A stretch of 64,000 nucleotides of DNA from JAPPFW01 sp965200835 (lineage in GTDB: Bacteria; Actinomycetota; Acidimicrobiia; Spongiisociales; Spongiisociaceae): the NCBI GenBank assembly GCA_965200835.1, contig OZ241390.1, forward strand, positions 1 to 64,000. Reading direction: 5' to 3'. The position numbers and the translations under genes are program-made. The notes beneath the pieces are model-generated. The model did no database searches. It worked only from the letters and a program-made list of their open reading frames with translations, and had not been told where the DNA came from. Shown here piece after piece: positions 28,457 through 37,408 of this stretch. Positions within the stretch are counted from its first letter, which is position 1. Each line of letters begins with the position of its first letter.

Positions 28457-30733
28457 CTAACGGGCAGTGATGCGGGTCCGAGGTTCCGGCCCGAGCCGGG
28501 TGAGGGGTGCCCAGCACAGCAGGAGCCGTCTGGTGACCCCGGTGTCGAACCTGATCTCGACCTCCGCCCGGTCACCCACCCCGCTGGTCAGCTCTACGGT
28601 TCCCTCGCCCCACCGGTCGTGCCGAACTCGATCCCCGACCCGGACCTCGTTGCCGGACAGCCGATCGGACCGCTGCACGATCGACTCCTTGCGCCAGTTA
28701 CGTTTCCGGCTGCCCATCCGATCGACCAGATCGACCGGTATCTCCTTGAGGAAACGGGAGGGTGGGTTGTAGGAGGGCATTCCATAGAGCATGCGCGACT
28801 GGGAGAGGGACAGGTACAGGCGGCGGCGGGCTCTGGTCAGGCCGACATAGCACAGGCGGCGTTCCTCCTCGAGTTCATCCGGATCCGTCAGGGCGCGTGT
28901 GTGGGGGAATACCCCATCCTCCATACCGGTGATGAACACGACCGGGAACTCGAGGCCTTTGGCGTTGTGCAGGGTCATGAGGGTGAGCGCGCTGCTTCCA
29001 TCCTCGAGACTGTCGATGTCGCCCACCAGGCTGACCGACTCCAGGAACAGGCCGAGCCGGCGGTGCCCGTCCAGCTCATCCCAACCCGCCCCGTCGAATA
29101 CTTCCTCCTGAGACTCCTGCTCGAACTCCTCGGCACCGGAGACCAGCTCCCGCAGGTTGTCCGCCCGGCTCAGGGCTTCGATCGTTCCCTCCTGCTCGAC
29201 CCAGGCCAGGTAGCCGGTGTCCTCCAACACCGCCCTGACCGCGGAAGCCGGGCCGCCGGCGGCCCCGGTACGAACCGCCTCCACCACCCCTAGAAAGCCC
29301 CTGACCGCCCGGGCCGAGCGGGTGGTCAGCGCCGGTATCTCCCGAGTGCGACCCAACGCCTCGAACAGGGAAATCCCTTGCTCCTCGGCGAACCGATCCA
29401 GGTGGCCGATAGTCACGTTTCCGATCCCCCGCCGGGGCAGGTTGATCACCCGTCGCACCGACAGATCGTCATCGGGGTTGTGGAGTATCCGGAGGTAGGC
29501 GAGCACGTCCTTTACCTCCCGCCGCTCGTAGAACCTCACCGATCCGATCACGTTGTAGGGAACCTGGTAGCGGGCCAGTACCTCCTCGATCACCCGGCTC
29601 TGCGCATTGACCCGGTAGAAGACCGCCATCTGTGATAGTTCCCGCCCCTCCGACCGCAGGGCGGCGACCTGCTCGGCCACGAAGGCCGCCTCGTCCCGGT
29701 CGTCCTGGGCGTCGTAGCGGTAGATAGGAAAACCCTGCCCGAGGTCGCTCCAGAGTCGCTTGGGCTTTCGATGACCGTTGTGGTCGATCACCGCGTTGGC
29801 GGCCGCCAGGATGGTCTCGGTCGATCGGTAGTTCTGCTCCAGCACCACCACCCGGGCCTCCGGATAGTCACGCTCGAAGTCGAGGATGTTGCGGATGTCG
29901 GCGCCCCGGAAGGCGTAGATGGACTGGTCGGCGTCCCCGACCACGCAGATGTTGCGGTGCTGGGCGGCCAGCTGCTTGACCAGCGCGTATTGGGCTCGGT
30001 TCGTGTCCTGGAACTCATCCACATGGAGGTAGCGAAAGCGGTCCTGGTAGTAGGCCAGCACGTCCGGGAACACGTCGAACAGCACGGTGGTCACCATCAG
30101 GAGGTCGTCGAAGTCCATAGCCGAGGCTTCCAGCAGCCGTTGCTGGTAGGTGCGATAGACCTCCGACACGTTGCGGTGGTAGTACCCGAAGCCCTGGGAC
30201 GGGAAGCTCTCGTAGTCGATCAGCTCGTTCTTGGCCTTGGAAATGGCCGCCCGGATCGAGCGGGGCGGGAACTTCTTGGGGTCCAGATCCAGGTCCTTCA
30301 CCACCATCGAGATAGCCCGCAACGAGTCCTGGCCGTCGTAGATGGTGAACCCCGACCGGTACCCGAGCCGGGGCGCCTCCCGCCGCAGGATGCGCACGCA
30401 GGCCGAGTGGAAGGTGGACACCCACATGGTCCGGGCCGCTCCTCCCACCAGGTGCGCTACCCGCTCCTTCATCTCGGAGGCGGCCTTGTTGGTGAAGGTG
30501 ATCGCCAGCACATCCCAGGGAGAGGCTCCGAGGTCGCGGATCAAATGAGCTACCCGATAGGTGAGCACCCTCGTCTTTCCTGAGCCCGCGCCGGCCACTA
30601 CCAGCAGCGGCCCTTCGGTAGTAGCCACCGCTTCCTGTTGCCTCGAGTTCAGATCGGCGAACAGCGCCGAGTCGGCGGAGCTGGACGTCATCTGCGGCAT
30701 TTCTATCGGTTGCACCTGCATCAGTTGGACCAT
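28457..30733 (-). CDS. pcrA: UvrD/PcrA-family superfamily I DNA helicase
   Basis: ATP-driven 3'-5' helicase for repair and replication restart. The 758-residue protein has Q motif NSRQQEAVATTEG, Walker A VVAGAGSGKTRVLTYR (about 46-61), TFTNKAASEMKERV, Walker B VDEFQDTNRAQY (about 237-248), VVGDADQSIYAFRGAD and the C-terminal motifs LMTLHNAKGLEFPVVF and YVGLTRARRRLYL. The C-terminal Tudor-like segment (VRVGDRVRHDRWGEGTVELTSG, about 690-710) binds RNA polymerase in PcrA homologues, which favours PcrA/UvrD over Rep. ATG 30733 is the longest start; Met at 30691 is nearer to the usual length. Confidence 0.94.
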   Translation of the reverse strand: MVQLMQVQPIEMPQMTSSSADSALFADLNSRQQEAVATTEGPLLVVAGAGSGKTRVLTYRVAHLIRDLGASPWDVLAITFTNKAASEMKERVAHLVGGAARTMWVSTFHSACVRILRREAPRLGYRSGFTIYDGQDSLRAISMVVKDLDLDPKKFPPRSIRAAISKAKNELIDYESFPSQGFGYYHRNVSEVYRTYQQRLLEASAMDFDDLLMVTTVLFDVFPDVLAYYQDRFRYLHVDEFQDTNRAQYALVKQLAAQHRNICVVGDADQSIYAFRGADIRNILDFERDYPEARVVVLEQNYRSTETILAAANAVIDHNGHRKPKRLWSDLGQGFPIYRYDAQDDRDEAAFVAEQVAALRSEGRELSQMAVFYRVNAQSRVIEEVLARYQVPYNVIGSVRFYERREVKDVLAYLRILHNPDDDLSVRRVINLPRRGIGNVTIGHLDRFAEEQGISLFEALGRTREIPALTTRSARAVRGFLGVVEAVRTGAAGGPASAVRAVLEDTGYLAWVEQEGTIEALSRADNLRELVSGAEEFEQESQEEVFDGAGWDELDGHRRLGLFLESVSLVGDIDSLEDGSSALTLMTLHNAKGLEFPVVFITGMEDGVFPHTRALTDPDELEEERRLCYVGLTRARRRLYLSLSQSRMLYGMPSYNPPSRFLKEIPVDLVDRMGSRKRNWRKESIVQRSDRLSGNEVRVGDRVRHDRWGEGTVELTSGVGDRAEVEIRFDTGVTRRLLLCWAPLTRLGPEPRTRITAR

Positions 30734-30768
30734 CAGCGGTGATGATAGCGGAGTTGGCCGGGTGTAAC

Positions 30769-30780
30769 TACCTGCATGTA
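30769..30780. promoter_or_regulatory. Imperfect 12-bp palindrome upstream of the helicase gene
   Basis: TACCTGCATGTA reads TACATGCAGGTA on the other strand (ten of twelve symmetric). It is about 36 bp upstream of the helicase start in an AT-richer patch (TGTAATTATGAAAC follows), so it could be an operator or part of the promoter. It does not match a LexA box (GAAC-N4-GTTC). Confidence 0.25.
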
Positions 30781-30920
30781 ATTATGAAACCTCGCTCCCC
30801 TTCCCAATGGTCGCCGGCCTCGACCGCTCCGGGAACCGCCATCGGTTTCGCAGCCGAAGCCACAACCGGGCCGGCCTCCATGTCGAACACCGGCTCGGTT
30901 GGCCCGGACCGGGATTCCAG

Positions 30921-32462
30921 CTACTCCCACTCGATAGTGGCAGGAGGTTTGGACGAGATGTCGTAGGCCACCCGGTTGATACCCGGCACCTCGTTCATGA
31001 TGCGGCTGGAGATCCGTTCGAGGACCGGATAGGGAATCCGGGCGAAGTCCGCCGTCATGGCATCCTCGGAGGTGACCGCCCTGACCACCACCGCGTCGGC
31101 ATAGGTCCGGCCGTCGCCCTGCACCCCGACCGTCTGCACATCCGGTAGGACCGCGAACGACTGCCAGATCTCACGGTAGAGCCCGGCCCGGCGGATCTCG
31201 TCCACCACGATGGCATCCGCCGCCCTGAGCACCGCCAGCCGCTCCCCGGTTACCGGCCCCATCATCCGGACCGCCAGACCAGGCCCGGGAAACGGCTGGC
31301 GCCACACGATCTCCTCCGGCAGGCCCAGCTCCTCACCCACGGCCCGTACCTCGTCCTTGAACAGATCACGTAGTGGCTCGATCAGCTCGAACTCCAGGTC
31401 GGCGGGTAGGCCTCCCACGTTGTGGTGGGTCTTGATGGTGGCGGCCACTCCCCCACCTGACTCTATGACATCCGGATAGAGGGTGCCCTGCACGAGAAAC
31501 CGGGCGTCTGCGAGGCCACTGGTGGCTTCCTCGAAGGTCCTGATGAACAGCTCGCCGATGATGGTCCGCTTCCGTTCCGGATCTCGGACGCCCCGCAAGG
31601 CATCCAGGAATCGGGTCGAGGCATCGACCGTCATCAGGTCCATCCGGAAGTGCCGGCGGAAGGTGTCGGCTACCTGCGCCGCCTCGCCCTCCCTGAGCAG
31701 ACCGTGATCCACGAACACGCAGGTGAGCCGGTCACCGATCGCTCGGTGTACCAGCGCAGCCGCCACCGATGAGTCCACCCCGCCCGACAGCCCGCATATC
31801 GCCCGGGCGTCCCCCACCCGGCCCCTGATGGCTTCGACCTGATCGGAGACGATGGAACGCTGGGTCCAGGAGGGAGGGACGCGGCAGATCGACCGAACGA
31901 ACCGCTCGATCACCCGCCGACCGTGTTCTGTGTGGATCACCTCGGGATGGAACTGGACTCCGTAGATCCCCTGCTCCGGACTCTCCATAGCGGCCACCGG
32001 AGATCCATCGGTGGAAGCTACCGCCCGGAAGCCGGGGGGCGCCTCGATCACCGCATCAGCGTGGCTCATCCACACGTTCTGGACATCGGGGGTGCCCTCC
32101 AGCAGGCGGGAGGATCCGGTCACCATCAGCTCGGTGCGCCCGTACTCCGCCTCGCCGGTCCGCTCCACCGTCCCGCCCAGGATCGAGGCCAGCAGCTGGT
32201 GCCCGTAACAGATGCCGAGAGTCGGCACCCCGAGGGCCGGTAGCTCGGGATCGACCTGGTAGGCGCCTGCGGAGTAGACCGACTTCGGTCCGCCGGAGAG
32301 GATGATCCCCGCCGGGCGGTAGGCCAGCAGCTGGCGGCTGGTGAGGTGGTAGGGGACGATCAGGGAGAACACTCCCGCCTGGCGTACCCTCCGGGCGATC
32401 AGCTGGGCGTACTGCGCGCCCAGGTCGACCACCAGGATCGGTCGGTCGGTCGGGGATGCCAC
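30921..32462 (-). CDS. guaA: GMP synthase (glutamine-hydrolysing)
   Basis: Aminates XMP to GMP. The 513-residue protein has the N-terminal class I amidotransferase (VVDLGAQYAQLIARRVRQ; catalytic Cys in GICYGHQLLA about 83-92; His/Glu in GVQFHPEVIHTEHG about 170-180), the PP-loop ATP pyrophosphatase (ICGLSGGVDSSVAAALVH, about 223-240) and the C-terminal dimerisation domain ending PPATIEWE. RQPFPGPGLAVRMMG is the typical linker signature. It is followed on the minus strand by a 188-bp gap before the helicase gene and preceded by the guaB-like gene 40 bp upstream, so guanine nucleotide genes are paired. Confidence 0.97.
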   Translation of the reverse strand: MASPTDRPILVVDLGAQYAQLIARRVRQAGVFSLIVPYHLTSRQLLAYRPAGIILSGGPKSVYSAGAYQVDPELPALGVPTLGICYGHQLLASILGGTVERTGEAEYGRTELMVTGSSRLLEGTPDVQNVWMSHADAVIEAPPGFRAVASTDGSPVAAMESPEQGIYGVQFHPEVIHTEHGRRVIERFVRSICRVPPSWTQRSIVSDQVEAIRGRVGDARAICGLSGGVDSSVAAALVHRAIGDRLTCVFVDHGLLREGEAAQVADTFRRHFRMDLMTVDASTRFLDALRGVRDPERKRTIIGELFIRTFEEATSGLADARFLVQGTLYPDVIESGGGVAATIKTHHNVGGLPADLEFELIEPLRDLFKDEVRAVGEELGLPEEIVWRQPFPGPGLAVRMMGPVTGERLAVLRAADAIVVDEIRRAGLYREIWQSFAVLPDVQTVGVQGDGRTYADAVVVRAVTSEDAMTADFARIPYPVLERISSRIMNEVPGINRVAYDISSKPPATIEWE

Positions 32463-32502
32463 CTCCTACTCCGATCGGGTCAAGACCGGCCGGCGGAGCT
32501 AC

Positions 32503-33642
32503 TCATCCCATTCCTACCCGCTGGTCGTGCTGCAGCACCTTGCCCTCGGTCCGGATCGACGGGGCAACCATCACCTCCGCCTTCTGGAAGCTCTTGAGGT
32601 TGGCGTAGCCGGTGGTGGCCAGGGCCATGCGCAATCCTCCGAACAGGTTCTGGTGGCCGTCGTTCTCATGGGCCGGCCCGAGGAGGATCTGCTGCAGTCG
32701 CCCCAGCGTCCCGGTCATGACCCGGGTACCGCGGGGCAGGGTCGGATGGAAGGTGGCCATACCCCAGTGGGCGCCCCGCCCCGGTGCTTCGACCGCCGAG
32801 GCCAGCGGGGAGCCGATCATGACCGCGTCCGCTCCGCAGGCGATCGCCTTGGCGATGTCCCCGCCGGTCCGCATCCCCCCATCAGCAATGACGTGCACAT
32901 AGCGACCGGTCTCGTCCAGGTACCGGATCCGAGCGGCCGCCGCATCGGCGATGGCGGTTGCCTGGGGCACGCCGACTCCCAGCACCGCTCGGGTGGTGCA
33001 GGCCGCGCCGGGTCCCACTCCCACCAGTATTCCGGCGGCGCCGGTACGCATCAGGTGGAGAGCGCCGGCATAGGAGGCGCATCCCCCGACGATCACCGGA
33101 ATGTCCAGATCGGCGATGAACGAGTACAGATCCAGCGGACTCCCGGTGGTGGTGAGGTGTTCGGCCGATACCACAGTGCCCTGGATGACCAGCAGGTCGA
33201 GGCCTGATCGGAGCACCGTCTCCCGGTGCTGCTCGACATTTTGGGGAGTGAGGGCGGCGGCAGTCACGACTCCGGATGCCCGTATCTCGCCGATCCGCCC
33301 CGCCATTAGGTCGGGCACGATCGGCGCCCGGTACAGATCCTGCATGCGCCGCGTCGCCTCTCCGGCCGGCAGCCCGGCGATCTCCTCGAATACGGGCTGC
33401 GGGTCCTCGTATCGGGACCACAACCCCTCGAGGTTGAGAACTCCCAGACCACCGAGCCGCCCGATCTTGATGGCCGTAGCCGGGCTGAGAGCCGAGTCCA
33501 TCGCGGAGCCCAGCATCGGCAGGTCGAACTTGAAGGCGTCGATCTCCCAGGATATGTCCACGTCCTCGGGGTTCCTGGTCCGGCGGCTCGGGACGATGGA
33601 GATGTCGTCGAACCCGTAGGCGCGACGGCCCGACTTGGCCAT
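32503..33642 (-). CDS. guaB3: GuaB-like IMP dehydrogenase family protein lacking CBS domains (GuaB3 type)
   Basis: A 379-residue member of the IMPDH/GMPR barrel family, of the actinobacterial 'GuaB1/GuaB3' kind without the CBS pair. YGFDDISIVPSRRTRNPEDVDISWEIDAF begins near residue 6; the active-site loop is GVGPGAACTTRAVLGVGVPQATA (Cys about 205; classic IMPDH has GSICTTR), and the phosphate loop is IADGGMRTGGDIAKAIACGADAVMIGS (about 242-268). I choose ATG 33642 over the upstream GTG at 33660 because MAKSGRRAYGFDD matches the family. It precedes guaA. Mycobacterial GuaB3 lacks IMPDH activity, so the real reaction is uncertain despite the intact Cys. Confidence 0.88.
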   Translation of the reverse strand: MAKSGRRAYGFDDISIVPSRRTRNPEDVDISWEIDAFKFDLPMLGSAMDSALSPATAIKIGRLGGLGVLNLEGLWSRYEDPQPVFEEIAGLPAGEATRRMQDLYRAPIVPDLMAGRIGEIRASGVVTAAALTPQNVEQHRETVLRSGLDLLVIQGTVVSAEHLTTTGSPLDLYSFIADLDIPVIVGGCASYAGALHLMRTGAAGILVGVGPGAACTTRAVLGVGVPQATAIADAAAARIRYLDETGRYVHVIADGGMRTGGDIAKAIACGADAVMIGSPLASAVEAPGRGAHWGMATFHPTLPRGTRVMTGTLGRLQQILLGPAHENDGHQNLFGGLRMALATTGYANLKSFQKAEVMVAPSIRTEGKVLQHDQRVGMG

Positions 33643-33754
33643 GCCGATGCTCACTTCCACCCTGATCTCCCGATATCCCGCCGATGGTCACGTGCCCGGC
33701 GTGACGCCGCCGGCACTCTGGATAACCAATACCTCCGGGTACCCTACCGCACTC

Positions 33755-34471
33755 GTGGACAGGACTTCTTGGCGCTGGTACGACATCCCGATCGTGATCG
33801 CGGGAGGACTGGTCGCGGCGCTCGTGGCGGGCCAGCTGGCGGGCATCGACCCGGTAGCGAACGATGCCCACACCATCTTCTGGTTCGTCGTCCCCGCCCA
33901 GAACCTGGGACAGGTGGCAACCCTGGCCTTGGTGGGTCGGATGAGGGGCCACCGGGACGTCATGAGCGAGCTGGGCCTGGCGTTCAAGTCGAACCAGCTC
34001 TGGTGGTTGGTGGCGGGTGCCGTCAGCCTCATCCCCCTGGGTTACCTGGCGACCCTCCTCAGGCTTGGGTTGGGAGTGGAGGACGGCAGCCCGCAGCAGG
34101 CGGTCGTGGAGGCCGCCACCGAGGTGAGGGGCACCATCACCATGCTGGCGGTGGTGGTGGGAGTAGTGATGCTCGGGCCGTTGTCGGAGGAGCTGATATT
34201 CAGAGGCCTCATGGTCCGGATCGCCCTCAGCCGGGGACTCTCGTCACGACTGGCGGTCTTCATCACGGCGGTCGCCTTCGCGGCCGTCCATCTGGCTGAC
34301 CGATCCCTCATCTCGCGCTCGGGCATGGTCACCGTAGCCATCCTCCTGCTCTTCGGTCTGTTCCTGGGAGCGATCAGAATGCGTACCGGCAATCTGGGAC
34401 CGGCCATCCTCACCCACGCCGGGTTCAATCTCGGCACCGTGCTCTTGCTGTTCCTCTTCGAGGCAACCTGA
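33755..34471 (+). CDS. CPBP family intramembrane metalloprotease
   Basis: A 238-residue membrane protein with about seven hydrophobic segments and the CAAX-protease/bacteriocin-processing (CPBP, Abi) motifs: EELIFRG (EExxxR, about residues 146-152), FAAVHL (FxxxH, about 178-183) and a third conserved region ending in THAGFNLGTVLLL (HxxxN, about 222-228). Start: GTG 33755; the frame is open up to 33635, but the extra part would overlap the start of the divergent guaB-like gene and shows no membrane similarity. These enzymes act on membrane proteins or small peptides; the target is unknown. Confidence 0.85.
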   Translation: MDRTSWRWYDIPIVIAGGLVAALVAGQLAGIDPVANDAHTIFWFVVPAQNLGQVATLALVGRMRGHRDVMSELGLAFKSNQLWWLVAGAVSLIPLGYLATLLRLGLGVEDGSPQQAVVEAATEVRGTITMLAVVVGVVMLGPLSEELIFRGLMVRIALSRGLSSRLAVFITAVAFAAVHLADRSLISRSGMVTVAILLLFGLFLGAIRMRTGNLGPAILTHAGFNLGTVLLLFLFEAT

Positions 34472-34522
34472 CCATTCGGATGTCACCCTCCTCCAGGAGT
34501 GGATCCCGGGTTGGAGCGTGGG

Positions 34523-35503
34523 TCAATCGGTGAGTCCGACCAGCGCTCGTACCTCGACCATGGTCCGCTCAGCACTCCTGGCAGCCTCCCGCGCTCCTCG
34601 GTCCATCAGCCGCACGACTTCCCGGTCGTCGAGATCCAGGTAAGCCTGGCGTACCGGTGCCAGACCGGCAACTACCGCCTCGGCAACCGCCTGCTTCAGG
34701 TGCCCGTAACCCGATCCCGAGTGCTGTTCCACCAGTTCATCCACAGCGTCGCCGGTGAAGGCCGCCAGGATGTCCAGGAGGTTGCTGATCCCGGGTTTGG
34801 CACCCACGTCGTAGGCGATCCGGGCGTCCGAGTCGGTCACCGCCCGGCGGATCTTGGTCCGGATGGTGCGGGCGTCATCCGTAACGAGGATGCGCGAACC
34901 GGAATCCGGATCGGACTTCGACATCTTGGAAGTGGGATGCTTGAGCGACATGACCCGCGCACCGGCACCGGGAGTGATCTGCTCGGGCATCGGAAAGTAG
35001 TCGCCGTACCGGGAATTGAACCGGTCGACCAGGTCGCGGGTGAACTCGAGATGCTGGGTCTGGTCGTTACCGACCGGGACGGCATGAACCTTGTGAATCA
35101 GAATGTCGGCCGCCATCAGCACCGGGTAGGAGAAGAGGCCGAGGTTCTGGCCGCCCTTGTCTTCCTTCTCCTTGTACTGGGTCATCCGGCCCAGCTGTCC
35201 CATCGAAGCAAGGGTGGAGAGAATCCAGCAGAGTTCCGCGTGCTGGGGAACCTGGCTCTGGTGATACACCAGGGATCGCCGCGGGTCGATCCCGGCCGCC
35301 AGCAGGATCTTGGCGGTCCGGAGTCGGGCATCGGCCAGGGCTGCCGGATCCTGCGGCAGGGTGAGGGCATGTAGATCCACCACGCAATAGACCGTGTCGT
35401 ACTCCTCCTGCATGGCCACCCAGTTGCGCAGGGCTCCCATGTAGTTTCCGATGTGGATATCACCGCTCGGCTGGATTCCCGAGAAGACCCTCTTTCTGGT
35501 CAC
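34523..35503 (-). CDS. trpS: Tryptophanyl-tRNA synthetase
   Basis: Charges tRNA-Trp. 326 residues from GTG 35503 with GGGAG upstream. The class I signature HIGH appears as PSGDIHIGNYMGALRNW (about 12-28) and KMSKS as TSKMSKSDPDSGSRI (about 190-204). LPVGNDQTQHLEFTRDLVDRFN (about 141-162) and the tryptophan-pocket region MAADILIHKVHAVP are also typical. Divergent from cimA with a shared 230-bp control region that holds the cimA leader. Confidence 0.96.
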   Translation of the reverse strand: MTRKRVFSGIQPSGDIHIGNYMGALRNWVAMQEEYDTVYCVVDLHALTLPQDPAALADARLRTAKILLAAGIDPRRSLVYHQSQVPQHAELCWILSTLASMGQLGRMTQYKEKEDKGGQNLGLFSYPVLMAADILIHKVHAVPVGNDQTQHLEFTRDLVDRFNSRYGDYFPMPEQITPGAGARVMSLKHPTSKMSKSDPDSGSRILVTDDARTIRTKIRRAVTDSDARIAYDVGAKPGISNLLDILAAFTGDAVDELVEQHSGSGYGHLKQAVAEAVVAGLAPVRQAYLDLDDREVVRLMDRGAREAARSAERTMVEVRALVGLTD

Positions 35504-35609
35504 ATCGCTCCCGTTTGTATCGCTCTTATCAACCCTGACAGAAACCGCCCAGGTTGCATGGGACAGGTTTGACGGAAGGGCATACTACCCACCAAACTCG
35601 CGGGTCATC

Positions 35610-35642
35610 ATGACATCCGTGACCGGGATCATTATCGGCTAG
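35610..35642 (+). CDS. Putative isoleucine leader peptide of the cimA attenuator
   Basis: A ten-codon frame, ATG 35610 to TAG 35640-35642, encodes MTSVTGIIIG, with three isoleucine codons in a row (ATC ATT ATC) just before the stop. It is followed by a compound hairpin (35642-35672) and then a textbook intrinsic terminator (35674-35702), and the next gene makes the first committed precursor of isoleucine. This is the layout of ribosome-mediated attenuation: low charged tRNA-Ile stalls the ribosome on the Ile codons and prevents termination. No strong ribosome site precedes the ATG, so the transcript may be leaderless or the start may be further upstream in the same frame. The seen parts are direct; the mechanism is inference. 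Confidence 0.7.
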   Translation: MTSVTGIIIG

Positions 35643-35672
35643 GGGCACCAGGACCCGGCGTCCTGCGTCCCC
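35642..35672 (+). promoter_or_regulatory. Leader hairpin between the Ile codons and the terminator
   Basis: GGGG (35642-35645) can pair with CCCC (35669-35672), and inside it CAGGAC (35649-35654) pairs with GTCCTG (35660-35665) around the loop CCGGC. The 5' arm begins right after the Ile codons, so a ribosome stalled there would cover it. I could not identify by eye a clear antiterminator that would sequester the terminator arm. Confidence 0.5.
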
Positions 35673-35673
35673 G

Positions 35674-35702
35674 ACCCTTCGCTTCCAGCGGAGGGTTTTT
35701 TT
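35674..35702 (+). terminator. Intrinsic terminator (attenuator) upstream of cimA
   Basis: ACCCTTCGCT (35674-35683) pairs with AGCGGAGGGT (35687-35696) over ten base pairs, one of them G-U, with the three-base loop TCC. T's run from 35696 to 35702 with no break. The cimA ribosome site and start lie 20-35 bases further on, so termination here would shut cimA off before translation. Confidence 0.85.
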
Positions 35703-35736
35703 CTTGACCAGGCGGTCCGGTAAGGAAGGCATTGGC

Positions 35737-37311
35737 ATGGCACACCCGCGACTCGAGATCTACGACACCACCCTGCGCGACGGCGCCCAGCAGGAGGGAA
35801 TCTCGCTGACCGTTTCCGACAAGCTGCGCATCGCCCGGCTGCTCGATGATCTCGGTGTGGCTTACGTGGAGGGAGGCTGGCCGGGAGCGAACCCGAAGGA
35901 CAGCGAGTTCTTCCAGCGTGCCCGCTCGGAACTGGACCTGCGGACCGCCTCGCTCACCGCCTTCGCATCCACCCGCAGACCGGGCGGCCGGGTAGAGGGA
36001 GACCGCCAGCTGCTCAACCTGCTGGAAGCCGGTACCGAGGTGGTGTGCATCGTAGGTAAGGCATGGGACTACCACGTCCGGGCCGCGCTGCGAGCCGGGC
36101 TGGAGGAAGGTATCGCCATGGTGGCCGAGTCGGTGTCCTACCTGACCCGCCATGGCCGGAGGGTGTTCTTCGACGCCGAGCACTTCTTCGATGGCTACGC
36201 CGCCAATCCGGAGTTCTCGCTGGCAGTGCTGCGAGCTGCTCTCGAGGAGGGCGCGGAACGGCTGGTGCTGTGTGACACCAACGGGGGACGGCTCCCCCAC
36301 CAGATCGCCGCCACGGTCCTCCGGGTGCAGGAAGCGCTTCCCGGCGCCCAGCTGGGGGTCCACTTCCACAACGACGCCGGATGTGCAGTGGCCTCCTCCC
36401 TGGCGGCGGTGGACCTCGGGGTCCGCCAGGTTCAGGGTTGCATAAACGGATACGGGGAACGGACGGGAAACGCCGACCTGTCCACCATCCTGCCCGACCT
36501 GGTCCTGAAGATGGGGGTTCCGGTTCTCGACCCCGCTCGGCTGGAGAGCCTCTCCCCGATCGCCCATCACATCGCCGAGATCGTCAACATCAGCCTCGAT
36601 CCCCACAGCCCCTATGTCGGGACTTCGGCCTTCACCCACAAGGCGGGACTTCACACCTCAGCCCTGGCTCGCCGCCCGGACGCCTACGAACATCAGAACC
36701 CGTCACTGGTCGGTAACCGGACCCGGATGGTGGTCTCCGAGCTGTCGGGCCGCTCCACCGTCCTCGCCAAGGCGGCCGATCTGGGGATCGAGCTGACCGG
36801 TCGGCAGGCCGGCCAGGTGCTCGACGAGATCAAACGGATGGAGCACCGGGGCTATCACTTCGAGGCGGCCGACGGATCGTTCGAGCTGATGCTGCGGAGG
36901 GCTACCGGATGGAAGCACGACTACTTCGAGCTGGAGTCCTTCCGGGTGTTCACCGAGCGGAGATCCGACGGCCAGACCCTGGCCGAGGCCACGGTGAAGC
37001 TGACGATCCGGGGCAAGCGCTCCATCACCACCGGCGAGGGAAACGGTCCGGTCAACGCCCTGGACCATGCCCTCCGGGAGGCGCTCAGCCTCCACTTCTC
37101 TGAGCTGGCCAGTCTCAGGCTCATCAACTACCGGGTGAGGGTGCTGGACGCTACCGAGTCGACCGCCGCCACCGTCCGGGTCTTCATAGAGATGAGTGAT
37201 GGGGTGGACGCCTGGGGCACGATCGGGGTCCATCCCAACGTGATCGAAGCCTCCTGGGAGGCTCTGGAGGATGGGATCGTGATCGGGCTTCTGCGGGCCG
37301 GCGCCAGATAG
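35737..37311 (+). CDS. cimA: Citramalate synthase
   Basis: Condenses pyruvate and acetyl-CoA to (R)-citramalate, the threonine-independent route to 2-oxobutyrate and isoleucine. From ATG 35737 (AAGGAAGG upstream) it has 524 residues. The DRE-TIM barrel shows LEIYDTTLRDGAQQEGISLTVSDK (about 6-29), the metal site LGVHFHNDAGCAVASSLAAV (His-x-His about 209-211) and GCINGYGERTGNADLSTIL (about 239). The C-terminal part (about 390-524) is the LeuA-type regulatory domain that senses isoleucine or leucine. The long NPKDSEFF and GKAWDYHVRAAL stretches separate CimA (TIGR00977 type) from 2-isopropylmalate and homocitrate synthases. A TTG at 35704 is an alternative start but lies almost inside the terminator. 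Probably controlled by the Ile leader. Confidence 0.94.
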   Translation: MAHPRLEIYDTTLRDGAQQEGISLTVSDKLRIARLLDDLGVAYVEGGWPGANPKDSEFFQRARSELDLRTASLTAFASTRRPGGRVEGDRQLLNLLEAGTEVVCIVGKAWDYHVRAALRAGLEEGIAMVAESVSYLTRHGRRVFFDAEHFFDGYAANPEFSLAVLRAALEEGAERLVLCDTNGGRLPHQIAATVLRVQEALPGAQLGVHFHNDAGCAVASSLAAVDLGVRQVQGCINGYGERTGNADLSTILPDLVLKMGVPVLDPARLESLSPIAHHIAEIVNISLDPHSPYVGTSAFTHKAGLHTSALARRPDAYEHQNPSLVGNRTRMVVSELSGRSTVLAKAADLGIELTGRQAGQVLDEIKRMEHRGYHFEAADGSFELMLRRATGWKHDYFELESFRVFTERRSDGQTLAEATVKLTIRGKRSITTGEGNGPVNALDHALREALSLHFSELASLRLINYRVRVLDATESTAATVRVFIEMSDGVDAWGTIGVHPNVIEASWEALEDGIVIGLLRAGAR

Positions 37312-37408
37312 GCCGACGGCTCCCGAACAGTACAGTCGTCGGTCCCAGCGAGCAGGCATCCGTTATGGTGTTTCCGCATATGGAAGTCTCCCCGAAACGC
37401 TGCGTCCG

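Noticed and set aside
35504..35609. Promoter and T-box search ahead of trpS/cimA
   Set aside because: TTGACG at 35569 and TTGCAT at 35554 were tried as -35 boxes, but no -10 box with acceptable spacing was found, and no T-box (TGGNACC-like) element is present.
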